NCBI GenBank assembly: GCA_018466975.1
Contig: CM031554.1
Location: 558,001-622,000, forward strand
Length of the DNA: 64,000 nucleotides
Direction of reading: 5' to 3'
Source of the DNA: Sparassis latifolia
Taxonomy: Eukaryota > Basidiomycota > Agaricomycetes > Polyporales > Sparassidaceae
Both the position numbers and the translations under genes were made by a program. How positions within the stretch are numbered: the first letter of the stretch is position 1; every line of letters starts with the position of its first letter. The notes below the pieces were generated by a model. The model was not told the origin of the DNA. It saw only the letters and a list, made by a program, of their open reading frames with translations, and made no database searches. Positions 11,493-22,768 of the stretch are shown in pieces.

Positions 11493-13946
11493 ATGCCTCT
11501 TTTCTACACGTAGGTCCACTTGAATCCACATGCTCGTGCTCGGTCTAACGCTCCATGTTTGTCCAGGCAAGGTGTACCCATTGGGTGGGTGGCAGTTATG
11601 CTCGCCGTGGTAGCTTCCATGGGCGGTGTAAGTATTGCTCCGGATGTGCGCCATAATATACACCTATCTGACCACGCTCCATGTCGCTTAGTTCATCTTC
11701 GGAGTGAGTAACCTCATGAACGTCGCGTTCCGATGGACCGTCTGACGCATTTATACAGTATGACACGGGTCAAATATCCGATATCCTTCTCATGGACGAC
11801 TTCTTGCTCCGTTTCTCCAAATGCACGACTCCTGGGGACGTTAGCACATGCGCCTTCTCCACGGTCCGCGAAGGCCTCATTGTCTCGCTCCTCAGTATCG
11901 GTACGTTGGCTGGTGCCCTCTTCGGTGCCCCGTGAGTCATCTTCGCCATTTTCATTGGTGCCTTTCGCTTACGTTTCTTGTTCCAGAACTGCGGACTATC
12001 TCGGTCGTCGCCTCGCGATGACCGCGGAGTGTGTAATGTTCATGATCGGTGTGATCATCCAAATCACAACAACACATACTTGGCAACAGTTCGCCGTAGG
12101 ACGTCTCATCAGTGGCTTGGGTGTAGGAGCACTCAGTGCGGCTGTCCCAATGTACCAATCCGAGACGGCTCCACCTCAAATTCGTTCAGCGCTTACTGCG
12201 ACGTACCAGTGCGTGCAGAGTATTATTGTTTGTCAAGGATTGGTTTTCTGACCATCGTGCCGTCTGCAGACTTTTCATCACCTTCGGTATTCTTATCGCC
12301 TGTAAGTCCCACGTTCAAACATCCACGGGCTCTGTTGACGGTCTTTTCTAGACTGTATTTCAATTGGGACGCGATCCATCCATAAGTCGGGATCGTGGCG
12401 GACTGTGGTCGGTATTGGCTTTATCTGGCCGATCATCCTTGGTGTCGGAATCCTTTTCATGCCTGAGAGTCCCAGGTGTGTTCTATATTCACACGACTTC
12501 ATAAGACATGCTGAGTAGTAAACGATCTAGATGGCTTACCACGAGAGGACGGCTTTCCGAAGCAAGACATTCGATGGCTATTGTGCGTGGTGTCCCCGAC
12601 GCAGAGGCTGAGGATCATTTCGTCATTACCCGCGAGGTGTGTGCGGCGTTTATATTGTTATTTGTGATATAATTCTAACTTCACCCGGATGATCGTTAAT
12701 AGATGGAGGATATGAAGGAAGCGGTAGAGCAGGAGAAGAAGGAGCAAGCTGGCTGGATCGATTGTTTCAAGCCAGAGCGGCAGCAGCTGTACCGCACAAT
12801 TCTCGGTATGCTTGTCATCTCTCGAATTCGAACCATTGAGTGCCACTGACGTTGGTTCAGTTGCGGTGCTTCAGATGTTCCAGCAACTCACTGGTGCCAA
12901 CTACTTCTTCTACGTGAGTACCATTTCGTTTCTAGTGTCAATCTTCATCCACTGATATCTTGCTTCAGTACGGTGCCACAATCTTCAAATCCGTCGGTAT
13001 TAGCGATTCCTACGTCACCCAGATCATCCTTGGCGCTGTCAACTTCGTCTGTACGTTTGGCGGCATGTGGATCATGCATAGGGTATGTCTGGCCTGTAGT
13101 GACGTATTACTCTTTTTCTAACGCGGACTTTTCACTTTCGCACAGTATGGTCGTCGGTGGCCGCTCATGATTGGTGGGTGTTGGCAATCGGCCTGGTTGT
13201 TCGTATTTGCTGCAGCGGGTACCGCGAAGGATCCTATTGGCAACAAGGGTATTGGCAAACGTACGTGTGATTACTTTTTGTGCAGCTATTGACCCTGGAC
13301 TAAGCCGGAACGTAGTCATGATTGTTAGCGCTTGCCTCTTTATCTTCGGCTATGCACAGACTTGGGCACCGTACGTTATTTCTTTTAGGTCTGGTCCGCG
13401 TGTTCATCAAGTTTCTTTATATAGCGGCGTCTGGATTTTAACCGGTGAGACGTTCCCCACTCGCCTGCGTGCCAAGCAAGCATCTATCGCCACTGCGAGC
13501 AACTGGCTCTGGAACTTCCTCCTCGCCTTCTTCACACCGTTCATTGTCAAGGACATTGCTTATCGCTACGGCTTCGTTTTTGCTTGTAAGTGGTAATCTC
13601 TTACCGTTCTCCTTGTCACTGGCTTATTCATCCTGCATAGCCTGTAACCTCGCTGGAGCCGTCATCGTATTCTTCTTCCTCTATGAGTCGTCGGACTTGT
13701 CGCTCGAAAACGTCGACATGGTAGGTTGACACCACTTCTCGCATAATTGCCAAGGAGCTGACAAGACTTCAGATGTACTGCGATCCTAACTGCAGACCGT
13801 GGACCTCCAGCAACTGGGCGCCCGCCGGCTATACCTCGCATAAGGATTTGGTCGAGAAGACGCGTGAGGCCGAGCAGCACAAGCCGATTTCGTCGGGGCG
13901 CGAGGAAGCTCGCCTTGAAAAGTCGGGGGAGCCCCAGAACGTGTAA
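11493..13946 (+). CDS. MFS hexose/monosaccharide transporter, 16 exons
   Basis: Exons: 11493-11509, 11567-11627, 11692-11703, 11759-11931, 11987-12208, 12270-12301, 12352-12475, 12531-12636, 12703-12805, 12861-12913, 12969-13082, 13146-13260, 13316-13370, 13425-13585, 13641-13720, 13773-13946. They sum to 533 aa with every phase matching. Sugar-porter signatures: FIFGYDTGQISD in helix 1, ADYLGRR between helices 2 and 3, GRLISGLGVG, PESPRW after helix 6, QQLTGANYFFYYG in helix 7, YGRRWPL, and GETFPTRLR after helix 10. Twelve membrane spans are expected, with cytosolic ends. The third exon is only 12 nt (codes F-I-F-G). It is a plasma-membrane proton symporter or facilitator for hexoses by family. 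Substrate cannot be fixed from sequence. Confidence 0.93.
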
Positions 13947-14999
13947 TACTCGTGCGATGCAGCCTAACCCCCATTTTCGTATCGTTTGTTCCATTTGAAC
14001 CCAACTTACAAGCGTTAGAAAGTCAAGACATGTCTACTTGTTACCTGTAACGGCAATATCTTCTACTATACTAATTTGTAACGGTAGAATGCCTGTAGAC
14101 GCTATAACGAATTTGTTGTACGATGTACATATAATACATACGATTCTCCTCTTCTAGCCTATGCGCACGTCGGCAGATTTTCCAAGGACAGTTGCAGCTC
14201 CAATAGTCTTCGTTTCTCAGGCCTTCGGATATATGTGCGCGTGAGAGACGGATATCCTGAGGCACGAAAGTTGAAGCAGAGTATCTACGACTTACCTTTT
14301 GGGATATTGCACGCCTACTTCTTGGCTGGATGCTCCATATTCGGTCAGTCTTTCTCCGGGTTGACATGTAAAGCTCAAGTTTAAAGACACTCCTTTAAGT
14401 CATGCAGGCCAATGGACTATGGTGATAGCGCTTGCATTCCAAGCTTCTCTGGGCCAGCATCAGGCGGACGGGGGCCATTATTGATCGTGAGTGGTGCGTA
14501 CAAAAATTCACATAGGCTTGCCCACTTTATGTTCCCGACTCATGCCGCACCAGTACAAAAGAGTCATGCAACAACACGACCACGACCCGTGGAACTGAGA
14601 GACGGCGGTGAAATATCGGCTTCTTGCTGCCCTGGAACCCCCATCACTGACTCTGGATGACTACTAGGTGCTGCCGTCTCCCTTGCGAGATATGGAGTTC
14701 TGTCCCGGGTACAGCGTATCAACCCATGTGTTCCCTGCTGCATTTCCAAGATGCGCATCTGACGTGTGGGTACCTCCGCCGACCGAAGAATCAGCGAGCG
14801 ATAAGGAACGGCCCATAGTGCAGACCATTGCGCGTTTAGGTTCACTGAAGGAAGCACAGGAGAGAGGTATGGACACGCGACACTCTAGGAGAGAAGCCCC
14901 GTGGATGGTTGTGAATCGATACGTAATGGCAGCTACGGAGAGTTGACAGCTTCGGTCCGGCTTGACGCTTGTGTCTGCACCGAGGGTCGGCGCCCGCAA
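13947..14999. other. Intergenic, no gene seen
   Basis: After the transporter stop, about 1 kb shows only overlapping short ORFs on both strands between 14400 and 15050. None has a recognisable domain, and no intron signals connect them. The N-terminal part of the hydrolase pseudogene probably begins near 15000. Confidence 0.4.
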
Positions 15000-15960
15000 A
15001 GAAGTGCGTTCGAGCCTGCTTGTTGTACCCATATCCCTCCTCATGTTTTTTTATCAGACATGGGAGTCTGTGTTGCAACGGCTGTTTTCTTTGATAAATA
15101 CTTTGGGTCAATCGATTAACATTCTAGAGGTCTGGAGCCTTGATAGTGTCCAGCATGGTGGCAATGCACTGCCGAATGAACCACATCTGGAAGCAATAAG
15201 ACGACTGTGCAGACTACCCGAGAGACATCCTGAACTTTCTTTTCTCCTATCCCCCCGAAGACATTGAACCCATCTTCTCCCGATCAGCGCGTGCATAGCG
15301 GAACTACGGAAATTTCGCGAGTCTCGGTGTAACGAACCGCGCGATCGTGGGGTCGGGCGTTCGGGCGGAGCATGTTCCCTGTGAGTCTTCGGTGTACATT
15401 TCGTACATTTTTAGCTCATTCTTGGCAGCGTGTATCATCCCCTGCGCTCTTCTCATCCTGGATCGTGGTGGAGTCCGGGTCAATGCCGGAATATCGCACG
15501 CGCGAGGACATCGTGTATACGAAGCGCTCTGCCTAGGTCGTCAGTGGCTGTAGAAAATTCAGTGAGCACATCTGGTCCTTCCAGTAGCCATGTAACGGCT
15601 AACAATTTTTATCAGTGCTGAGGCTATGAAACATATAACGGAGAATTTGTATTACAGATCCTGGGATCCTGTAGTCTTAGAAGCGTTGTTCCAGTATGCG
15701 TTTGTGCAGACGTCGGAAGGCATGTTCAGGCTGAAGGCGCATCCGTATCTCGTGTAACTGGCTTCAATTATTCGTCCATGTTGTGCTCTTGCTTACCGAA
15801 AGTCTTCTGAGGCAGTGATACCCTTCGAAAGCCGGATTCTAGCTGAGACCCGGAGTATCCTTCCGCAAATCGATCCGCCCATTGCACTTCACTTCATCTC
15901 GGGAGGACAGAGCAGGCTTTCTGATGGGCCATCTGTGCAAGAGCAAACGTCGTAGAGACG
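15000..15960 (+). pseudogene. Alpha/beta-hydrolase fold protein, broken copy
   Basis: Reading across frames recovers blocks in family order: TWESVLQRLFSL (about 15060), then ILEVWSLDSVQHGGNAL (15120-15170; the family usually has a D-S-A after H-G). Next come YPRDILNFLFSYPPEDIEP (15215-15270) and SSFLAAV with SMPEYRTREDIVYTK (about 15415-15530). NLYYRSWDPVVLEALFQYAF and MFRLKAHPYL follow (15648-15757). After a possible intron, ALHFISGGQSRLSDG (about 15885-15925) ends at a stop near 15955. An in-frame TAG follows SRSARA near 15297, the nucleophile region G-x-S-x-G was not found, and several frame changes are needed. Intact relatives are esterase/lipase-like proteins of Agaricomycetes. This copy looks dead. 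Confidence 0.6.
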
Positions 15961-16828
15961 AGATATCAGTACTTCAAATAATTCTTATGTGGACATTGGC
16001 CACCTCCTGAGTTCCTCGCACGATCCATAATGGTGATTTCTAAAACTCCCTCTCCATACAGCTGCCACAACTAGCTCCAACAAGCTCCAAAATGATTGGG
16101 TTCGTCGATCATGACTCAGGATATCAAGTGGAGCTAACAGGAATCTGTCAGCCGCAGATCTTTTCTGCTTGGATGGATGCTCGGTACAGTGGGAGAAGCA
16201 GCAACTTTTGACTGCATCCTACCACACCCTCCGCGCGTACCTGGAGCTCTTCCGCGCGAGCACTGGAGCTCGATGTGAGGAAGGAATCAATCTAGAGTTG
16301 GAGATTCTCGAATATCTTGCTATGTTACGGAGTTGTTGTCGCGCGACACTGCCATGGTCATTGGATAAAATGATTGGTGAATACTTGATAATCTGTTTAT
16401 TTTTTGCCAAGGGCACTCTGACAGACATAGAGCGCCATGTCTCCACGGCGATCTTGTACGGGTGACGAGATAGTACTAACCCATATCCCTCCTATCAAGC
16501 GAAAGTCCGAAGGACTCGGAACGGTGGCTGGAGCTTGTGTACTTACGTGCCTTATGTAGATACTTGTTTACTTCTTATGGAAACTTCGATCGATCTTGCC
16601 GTATTCTTTGAAATCATCGGGCCCTGAGTAGACACTCGCCACCATAGCCAATCCTACAGAATCACTCAACGTACTGTTACCATATAATTAATAGTGTCTA
16701 GTACCTCGGGAGACATCTTCCGAGGTCCTCTTCTTACTTCACGTGATCATACGCGGTCAAAGAGTTGAACTTGGTTTCACGCGCCACGTCTTAGGGTCTC
16801 TTCGTCTACCTTCCACCCAAGAAAACGC
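15961..16828. other. Intergenic, no gene seen
   Basis: This gap of about 870 bp holds only one 98-aa plus-strand ORF (16169-16465) with no family resemblance. No tRNA or repeat structure was recognised. The segment lies between two broken genes and may itself be decayed coding sequence. Confidence 0.4.
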
Positions 16829-17950
16829 ATGTATGGATTGACAGCAATGGCCATCAACCCTCCGGAAGATGTTGTTGTCTCAGTCCTCCAGGCATTGCGT
16901 CGATCCCAACCAACCCTCGGAATCTCCAAGGTCCTCGTGCAACTCAAGGAGCAGCACCCAACGTGGATGTTATCGGAGAAGCGCTTGAAGCAGATCATGA
17001 AGGAGCATGGGCTTGGGACTATCACCTGCGCGAAGCGGTCCTGTAGTTCAGAGAATGACCAGGAAACTGCGGTTCCTTTACTCTCCGAGTTCTCCCCTCC
17101 TCGTACCATTCCGCTCCCCATCTGAACGGTTGGTCTGTCATGGAAAAGGCGTCATTTGAGAAAGTCAAGCCTATTGCGGAGTTTGTGCTCGGCCGCCGTA
17201 TGGGTAGGTTTGATTGGAAGAAACTGGGTTTGCAGAAAGGGTATGAGTTGGACACACAATACATGCAGCCTGGAGCCAGACTGTCAGATATGCTGCTGCA
17301 TCAGCTTGACTACATACACAATTCGGATCGTCTGTACAGACTATATGGACGAGGAGGTCATGACTGGGGTGTCACTTTCAATGTAGACATGGGTATAATG
17401 TTCATGGTAAGAGACGTTCTAGAATGTGTATTTCTGGCCGAAGGCTGATGTACGTTGTCGGTATACCAGATGCTCCAGCGAAGGGTCATTGAAGAACATA
17501 AGGCCGGAGCATTGTTCGTCATGTACCAGCGACTTCTTCCCGCAGCCCGTCAAGTGGATGTTTCCGCCTCCGACCTTCGCTCTCAGCTCCACGTAGAGTC
17601 AGTCTAACGTCTTCACAGTGATAGTAATGCAGAGTGCTAACCGATCGTACGTTTAGGTACGGCATTGATCCCCTCCTTGCCGCTTTGCCACCGCCTTCAA
17701 ACCGCGCGAGGCAGCAGCTAGGCATGCCCACGAAGAGAGTGCTCGTGCATCTTACCGCGCACAAAAGATAGAGCTATTAAAGGCTCTACGCCAACAAGAG
17801 AGCGACGATTATGCTCCATTCAACTTGAAGTCGCGCATCGAGGTTGACAAATTTGGAATTCCCGTGTACAGAGAGGAAGTACACGGGATGGACGCCGTGT
17901 TCTGCGTCCCAGTCAACAAAACGGGGGACGGATGGCGGATGACTTCGTGA
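16829..17950 (+). pseudogene. Conserved fungal protein of unknown function, apparently frameshifted
   Basis: The N-terminal block (from ATG 16829 or 16847) reads PPEDVVVSVLQALRRSQ, LGISKVLVQLKEQHPTW and SEKRLKQIMKEHGL, a compact helical module. A frame change near 17115 is needed to reach NGWSVMEKASFEKV and the main domain with QLDYIHNSDRLYRLYGRGG and HDWGVTFNVDMGIMF. Two introns splice cleanly: 17407-17470, joining IMFM to MLQRRVIEEHKAG, and about 17597-17655, joining LHVE to YGIDPL. A second frame change near 17700 leads to ARASYRAQKIELLKALRQQ and a C-terminus ending at the TGA at 17948-17950. Clean splicing argues for a once-functional gene. The domain is not one I can name. Confidence 0.5.
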
Positions 17951-18185
17951 TACAAACTGTAGCTTCCCAAGTTGTTGTCCCGATGTAAATACATCGACGG
18001 ATATCCGGTCCTTGAGTTGCCTTGCTTCACGCTCCCACCCGTGTCTCCGAGGGTGACCTTTGTGATATGTAGTGCATTCCTTGAAGCAGTACGAATATCG
18101 ACAAAAAACAACGGAGAAATTGCAGTTCAGGCATTTCAATGGCTTTGAAGTTGATTGGTTGAACCAAATACCTAGCCTGACCATG

Positions 18186-20330
18186 TCACTCCACCCGCCG
18201 AATGCGCATGGGAACTTGTATATCTTCCTCTCCAGATACCTTCGGACCATCTTTGTACTTGAAGGTGAAATCACGGACAAGAACGGAGGGGACTGCCTTG
18301 CATAGCTAGTTCATCAAACGATCAATCTGCGGCTTGTAGCACAAGGAGACTGAGAGTACCTTGAATTCAGCCAGCGCAAATGCGCGTCCAAGACATATCC
18401 TTGGGCCATCCAAAAAGGTTAGCAGATGACGATGTCCTTGGATATCTTGGGTTTCCATCGGCAGATTCTGCGACTGCCGTTCCGGTATGAACTCCTTCGC
18501 GTCAGGTCCCCATATGGCAGTCGACCGGTTCATCCAGTCCATAGGAACGACAACTCCCTATCCTTTAGTTATGGCGACCTGGTCGGCCAGAGCATCCGAC
18601 GCTGACTGCATGGGAGTGGATATACGGGTATCACGTCAGCCTACATCCAAATCCAAATCACACCGTGTCACGATGCTGTCGTATCAATACGACACATACT
18701 ACCCTTGCGATATCAGGGATTGGGGCACGGAGCCGGAAAATCTCGTGGACAACAGCATCAAGGTATGGTAAGCCGTTGGTCAGTTGCTCCCATGTAGGGT
18801 CATTTACGGAGAGCAGAGAGAGTTCATCACGAAGCTTGGACTGAACCTCGGGCTTTCGAGCCAGTTTGATAAACGCCCCCTGTACGGACCGTGGCGCAGA
18901 CTCAGAGATGAACCGTAATACGTCAGAAAGATGTGTACCGTTAAACTGACGGTTATGGGGACACGAACGTCAGAAATCTTGCGGGAGTCAGACAAGGGAA
19001 AAGTCTTACCGGATGTAGTCTCGTAGCCTGCCAACATCAGAACCTTTATCTAACACGAAGCATGAATATGAGGTTGGAATAATGCAATTGATTGAAAGGA
19101 CTAACTTGCGCCATTACTTCTTCGTGGGTCATGTGGAGTGCCGCCTCATTGTTTTCCGCTTTAACTGTACAAAAGAAAGTCGATCACAGATTCAGGGGGA
19201 AGTGAATAAGTAATGCATACTTAGTAGACCAAGGACGGATTTATCTCCCTCTTCGCCGCTTCGACATCTTCGTTTCTGGTGTCCGAAACAATTTATCTGC
19301 AACAACTCCTATGCTGGCATTCAGTTGTCTGATGAGCCTTTCTAGTTGGGTGGGTAGCTTCCTCAGGAAAGGAAAGACGTTAGAAAGGAGGAAGAGGATG
19401 CACACAGCTGTGGAAGGTTTCGCTCTTCTAAATGATTCAATGACATCGGCAGCTGTAGACTGCTTCCCCTTTAGGGTGCCAAAATCGTGCGAGAAGCCTG
19501 CGATCCCAATGCTGTCCAATCTGTCATGTTTGGGAAGAGGGCAAGAACGATCTCTACGAGAACCAGAGTGGGGGAACAACACGCACGATACGCGATTCAT
19601 CTTGTTAGGGATAGTGTAAACGACTAAACATCTGCAGTACAGAAACCACGTACCAACTTTGGATGTCAACCTCCGTCATCTGAAAGGAACCAGCTTCTAT
19701 GTAATTATCCCATGCATTTTCCACCTAGGAACAGATTTGGAGATGGGAATCGTCAGAGAACATAAAATGAACCTAGTACACTGAATAAAAGAGAACAGGC
19801 GTCATGTTCCGAATTGCAGGATTACTGAATGCAAGTGTCAGAGCCTTCCGCTGCCTACGGCATAACTTAAGCAATAGGGTCAATGGAACTGAGAGGAGGC
19901 GCACCTGCGGTGATGTTTACCTTCCGACTACAGTACTTCTAGTCTTACTTAGAAATCAGCTGTGGTCAGTTGTCTCTTACCTACGCATGGCGCACGTGCG
20001 CATCACTATCATCGCAATTAATCGTCCACGAAGTCGAAGTGGAGGATCGCTTTTAGGTCGCACAGGACAATATGATCAGCGCCTAGAACGGCAGGCGATA
20101 TACGGGCCCATATTTCTTGGCCTAATCCTCGTAGACCAGTCCAGGATTAGAGGTATTGGAAAGCATGCGCACAACGCCAAAGAGGATACTAGTAAGGCCA
20201 TTGAGAGGGCCTGTCCACGTATGTCGAAGCAACGATTATCCGATTATTGAGAGAATCTACGTTTCATTTAGAATGGTGAGGACGTTAGAGATGCTAAGCC
20301 GTTGAGAAAGGTCCGCGTTCTGTACAAGTC
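18186..20330 (-). pseudogene. Cytochrome P450 pseudogene (fungal multi-exon type)
   Basis: Blocks appear in full P450 order on the minus strand: VVRMLSNTSNPGLVYED (about 20190), AKKYGP and GADHIVLCDLKAI, RRQRKALTLAFSNPAIRNM (about 19810-19860). DSIGIAGFSHDFGTLKGK follows near 19480. The I-helix AGYETTS lies at about 19015-19035. The K-helix region GLPYLDAVVHEIFRLRAP (E-x-x-R present) is near 18700-18750, and the heme loop FLDGPRICLGRAFALAEFK at about 18360-18420. The C-terminus VLVRDFTFKYKDG ends at 18186. Damage: TAG after VYED, TAG at 18560-18558 in the KG-GVVVP stretch, and frame changes including one near 18620. The enzyme would be an ER-anchored haem monooxygenase, but this copy cannot make one. 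Confidence 0.85.
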
Positions 20331-20982
20331 ATGTTGACTGTTATGGCCGCTGTGGCTGATTGTGCTCAGCCTTAGGACTGCAGCCTCGTCTATGTTGACC
20401 GCTGATGGTGCAGATGGTCAGCGTATTTGATTCCTCGGAAGCGCAGTATAATTACAAACTAAGTATAAATTCCACATCATGTCAACTTGGCCGTCTCCGT
20501 CGTGGGGAAACACACACTCACCAATCTGTACTTCACGGTACACGCCACTAAATTCTCCCTCTTGTATACAGCAAGCGTAGCACAGTGACGTTGCCAGGAC
20601 CTTGAGATGTGGCAAGGACACTTTGACGTGTCGACAGTGGCCTGTTTGAACTTGCATGGACAAATATGGCAACTCTTAATTCACATGAGGATTAGCGCGC
20701 TGGTCTGATGTGAAATCACTGCCAGTGTGCCTCTCAATATTAACTTCCTGACATGCTCATCGTGCGGTGTTTCACCTTTTCCAGAGTTCTAAGATGAGGT
20801 GTGCTATTCATGCTATTGATGATGCACAAACGAGTGCTAACTATAGTAAGTGCCAGCGTCGCAGTATTCCATACTTCAAAAAATCTACATGTGCTCTACT
20901 AATTTGCCGTTATAAGTCGCTGGCGGCATGAAACCTGTCTCATGAACTTCAAGTTCCACCGTGATTCGGATTTCTATCTACG
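20331..20982. other. Intergenic, no gene seen
   Basis: About 650 bp between the P450 remnant and the basic hypothetical gene. It may contain the degraded N-terminal membrane anchor of the P450 (upstream of 20330), but no convincing block was read. No RNA gene or repeat was noticed. Confidence 0.4.
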
Positions 20983-21861
20983 CTAGTGCTTTCTTTTCTT
21001 TCTCTTGACACCTTTCGCCGTCGCGCTTGTCTCCGAGGGACCCACAATCTGCTGCTCTGCTGCTCCGCTCGACTTCTCGGTCTGTCTGCTCTTTAGCTTC
21101 AAACCCAGAGCCGATACCATCTTCCCAGACACTGTGCTAGACATTTCCGACAGCTTGGACTTGACTGACTCAGGCGTGACCGCAGTGCGCGGTGTTGCAG
21201 TGACACTCCCCCGGCTACTCCTCATGCTTTGTGGAAATACCCCCGTCGTATTCATTTGGGGCGTCTTCGGGGGCTGTTCTTCAGGGTTCTCTGCATTGGT
21301 TTTCATCCTTCCCGTCACCCAGTCCTCCCCAGGAGCGTCGGACGGACATGCATCTTGTTCGTTGTGAAACGGAACAGCATCCGGCTCTGCGTCGAACGGA
21401 GCCCCAGGGATAACGGCATGAGTGACCTTCTGTCCTTTGAGCGCGGGCGCGGAAGACCTCCGACGGAGGGGCCAGTGCAGAGTAGGAGTCTTGCGCGGCA
21501 GGTGTGTGGACCTGGAGGCAAAAGCGCCGCTTCCTCGTTTCTTTACAAGAGGGGGACTGTCATCGTCACTCCTGAACAGGCGCTTTCCCGGGAACCGCCT
21601 TGGTCTGCCTCCAACCCCGTCCTTCGTCTCGACGTCCTTGTCCTTTCTACGTCCGGCCGTGCCGCGATTTTCGGGATTCTCGGCGATGATGACGGCGGCT
21701 GGCAGAAGATCCCGTGTCGGGAGCGCGTAACTTCCCCTGCGTCGATGGCCAACGGTGGTGTCGGAGGAACGGGATTGGGAGATGGGTGAATGATTGGCAT
21801 CGTGCAGGAAGCGCGCGTAGGATGAGTAGCTATTAAGACGGTGAGTAAAATTGTCACGCAT
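20983..21861 (-). CDS. Hypothetical basic, disordered protein
   Basis: An open frame of 292 codons from ATG 21861 shows no domain I recognise. Composition is rich in Ser, Pro, Arg and Lys. The first 35 residues have Tyr/Ser/Arg-rich character, with several RRR/KRGS patches in the middle (GHRRRGSYALP, RRFPGKRLFR). The C-terminus GVKRKKRKH is a strong nuclear-localisation-like tail. The in-frame GTGAGT at 21888-21883 matches a splice donor, so an upstream exon may exist and the annotated ATG may not be the true start. A nuclear or nucleolar role is only a guess from the basic tail. Confidence 0.55.
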   Translation of the reverse strand: MRDNFTHRLNSYSSYARFLHDANHSPISQSRSSDTTVGHRRRGSYALPTRDLLPAAVIIAENPENRGTAGRRKDKDVETKDGVGGRPRRFPGKRLFRSDDDSPPLVKKRGSGAFASRSTHLPRKTPTLHWPLRRRSSAPALKGQKVTHAVIPGAPFDAEPDAVPFHNEQDACPSDAPGEDWVTGRMKTNAENPEEQPPKTPQMNTTGVFPQSMRSSRGSVTATPRTAVTPESVKSKLSEMSSTVSGKMVSALGLKLKSRQTEKSSGAAEQQIVGPSETSATAKGVKRKKRKH

Positions 21862-21962
21862 TGCTACATCGCTATGGGGTCCACTCACTTCGCAGAACTG
21901 GGAACGGGAATTCTGCGGAGGTGTTGGCGAATGGTTTTGTTCCGACTATAGCTAGTCTCCTG

Positions 21963-22319
21963 TAGCACAGGAAGCATTACCACTTTTATCCATTGGAAAT
22001 AACCTGGCAAAAAGCATGGAAATTAATAATATATTTTCAGAGGAAAAACCTTGAGAAAAAAGTGAGAAAAGAACAAAACATTCTCACAGTTTTTCACTTG
22101 GAAATAAGTTGCCTACCATATCAGGCAACTGGACATGCCAGGACATGCCAAAACCCGGACAAAATTACCATATTTGGCGACCAACTTATTTCCAGTGGAA
22201 AAACTGCGGAAATGCTTTGTTCTTTTACACATTTTTTCCTCATGTTTTTCCTGCAGTATAACTTTATTGATTTCCACACGTTATTTCCTTGGGAAAAAAG
22301 GGGTTATGCGTCCTGTGTA
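21963..22319. repeat. Foldback (palindromic) element, about 357 bp
   Basis: The two halves of this AT-rich segment are inverted copies of one another along almost the whole length. Matching pairs from outside in: GCACAGGA (21965) with TCCTGTG (22311-22317); GCATTACC with GGTTATGC; GGAAATAAC (left) with GTTATTTCC (right); AAAAGAACAAA with TTTGTTCTTTT; GGAAATAAGTTG with CAACTTATTTCC. Mismatches are scattered and the centre lies near 22140. This layout fits a snap-back MITE or foldback transposon. The 224-aa ORF through it is incidental. Confidence 0.75.
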
Positions 22320-22768
22320 GTTGCGCATACTCCGCCGCTATTATTAATAAATGATCGCAGCACAGTGCACGATGAAACTCACTTTGTTCCGCCTTCACTG
22401 CGCGGTGCAACACTCACTGAACCTGCAGAGATAGAAGCCTTGCCATTCTCTGGACATTGCACCGGTCAACCTGCATTAGAGAGCAGCTGCACAGCAGGCA
22501 CGCCGCATCATCGCATTACAAGACATTGTCCCAAGTCAATAGCATATTTGCTCATGACAGATCGGTTAAAATGCAAAGAGTATGTTGAAATGCACGCAGA
22601 AAATATTGCGATACACTCTCGCACTATGTACCCGCACCCTCTCACGTCTGAGATGAAACACGTATGATGGAAGAAAGCCCGCACCGACCCAGTGTGGATG
22701 AAATAATATACAATGGCTATAGTCTCGGTCGTTGTCGAAGTGTGCATTCGCAATAAGAGACTATCATC
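22320..22768. other. Intergenic, no gene seen
   Basis: About 450 bp lie between the foldback element and the stop of the COX gene. The open frame that continues from the foldback shows no domain and is judged fortuitous. It should include the COX 3' UTR. Confidence 0.4.

Noticed and set aside
17786..18280. 164-aa minus-strand ORF
   Set aside because: Overlaps the C-terminus of the unknown plus-strand gene and the P450 tail in the wrong frame.
21993..22667. 224-aa plus-strand ORF
   Set aside because: Most of it is translated foldback repeat; composition is Phe/Lys-rich from A/T runs and no domain is seen.
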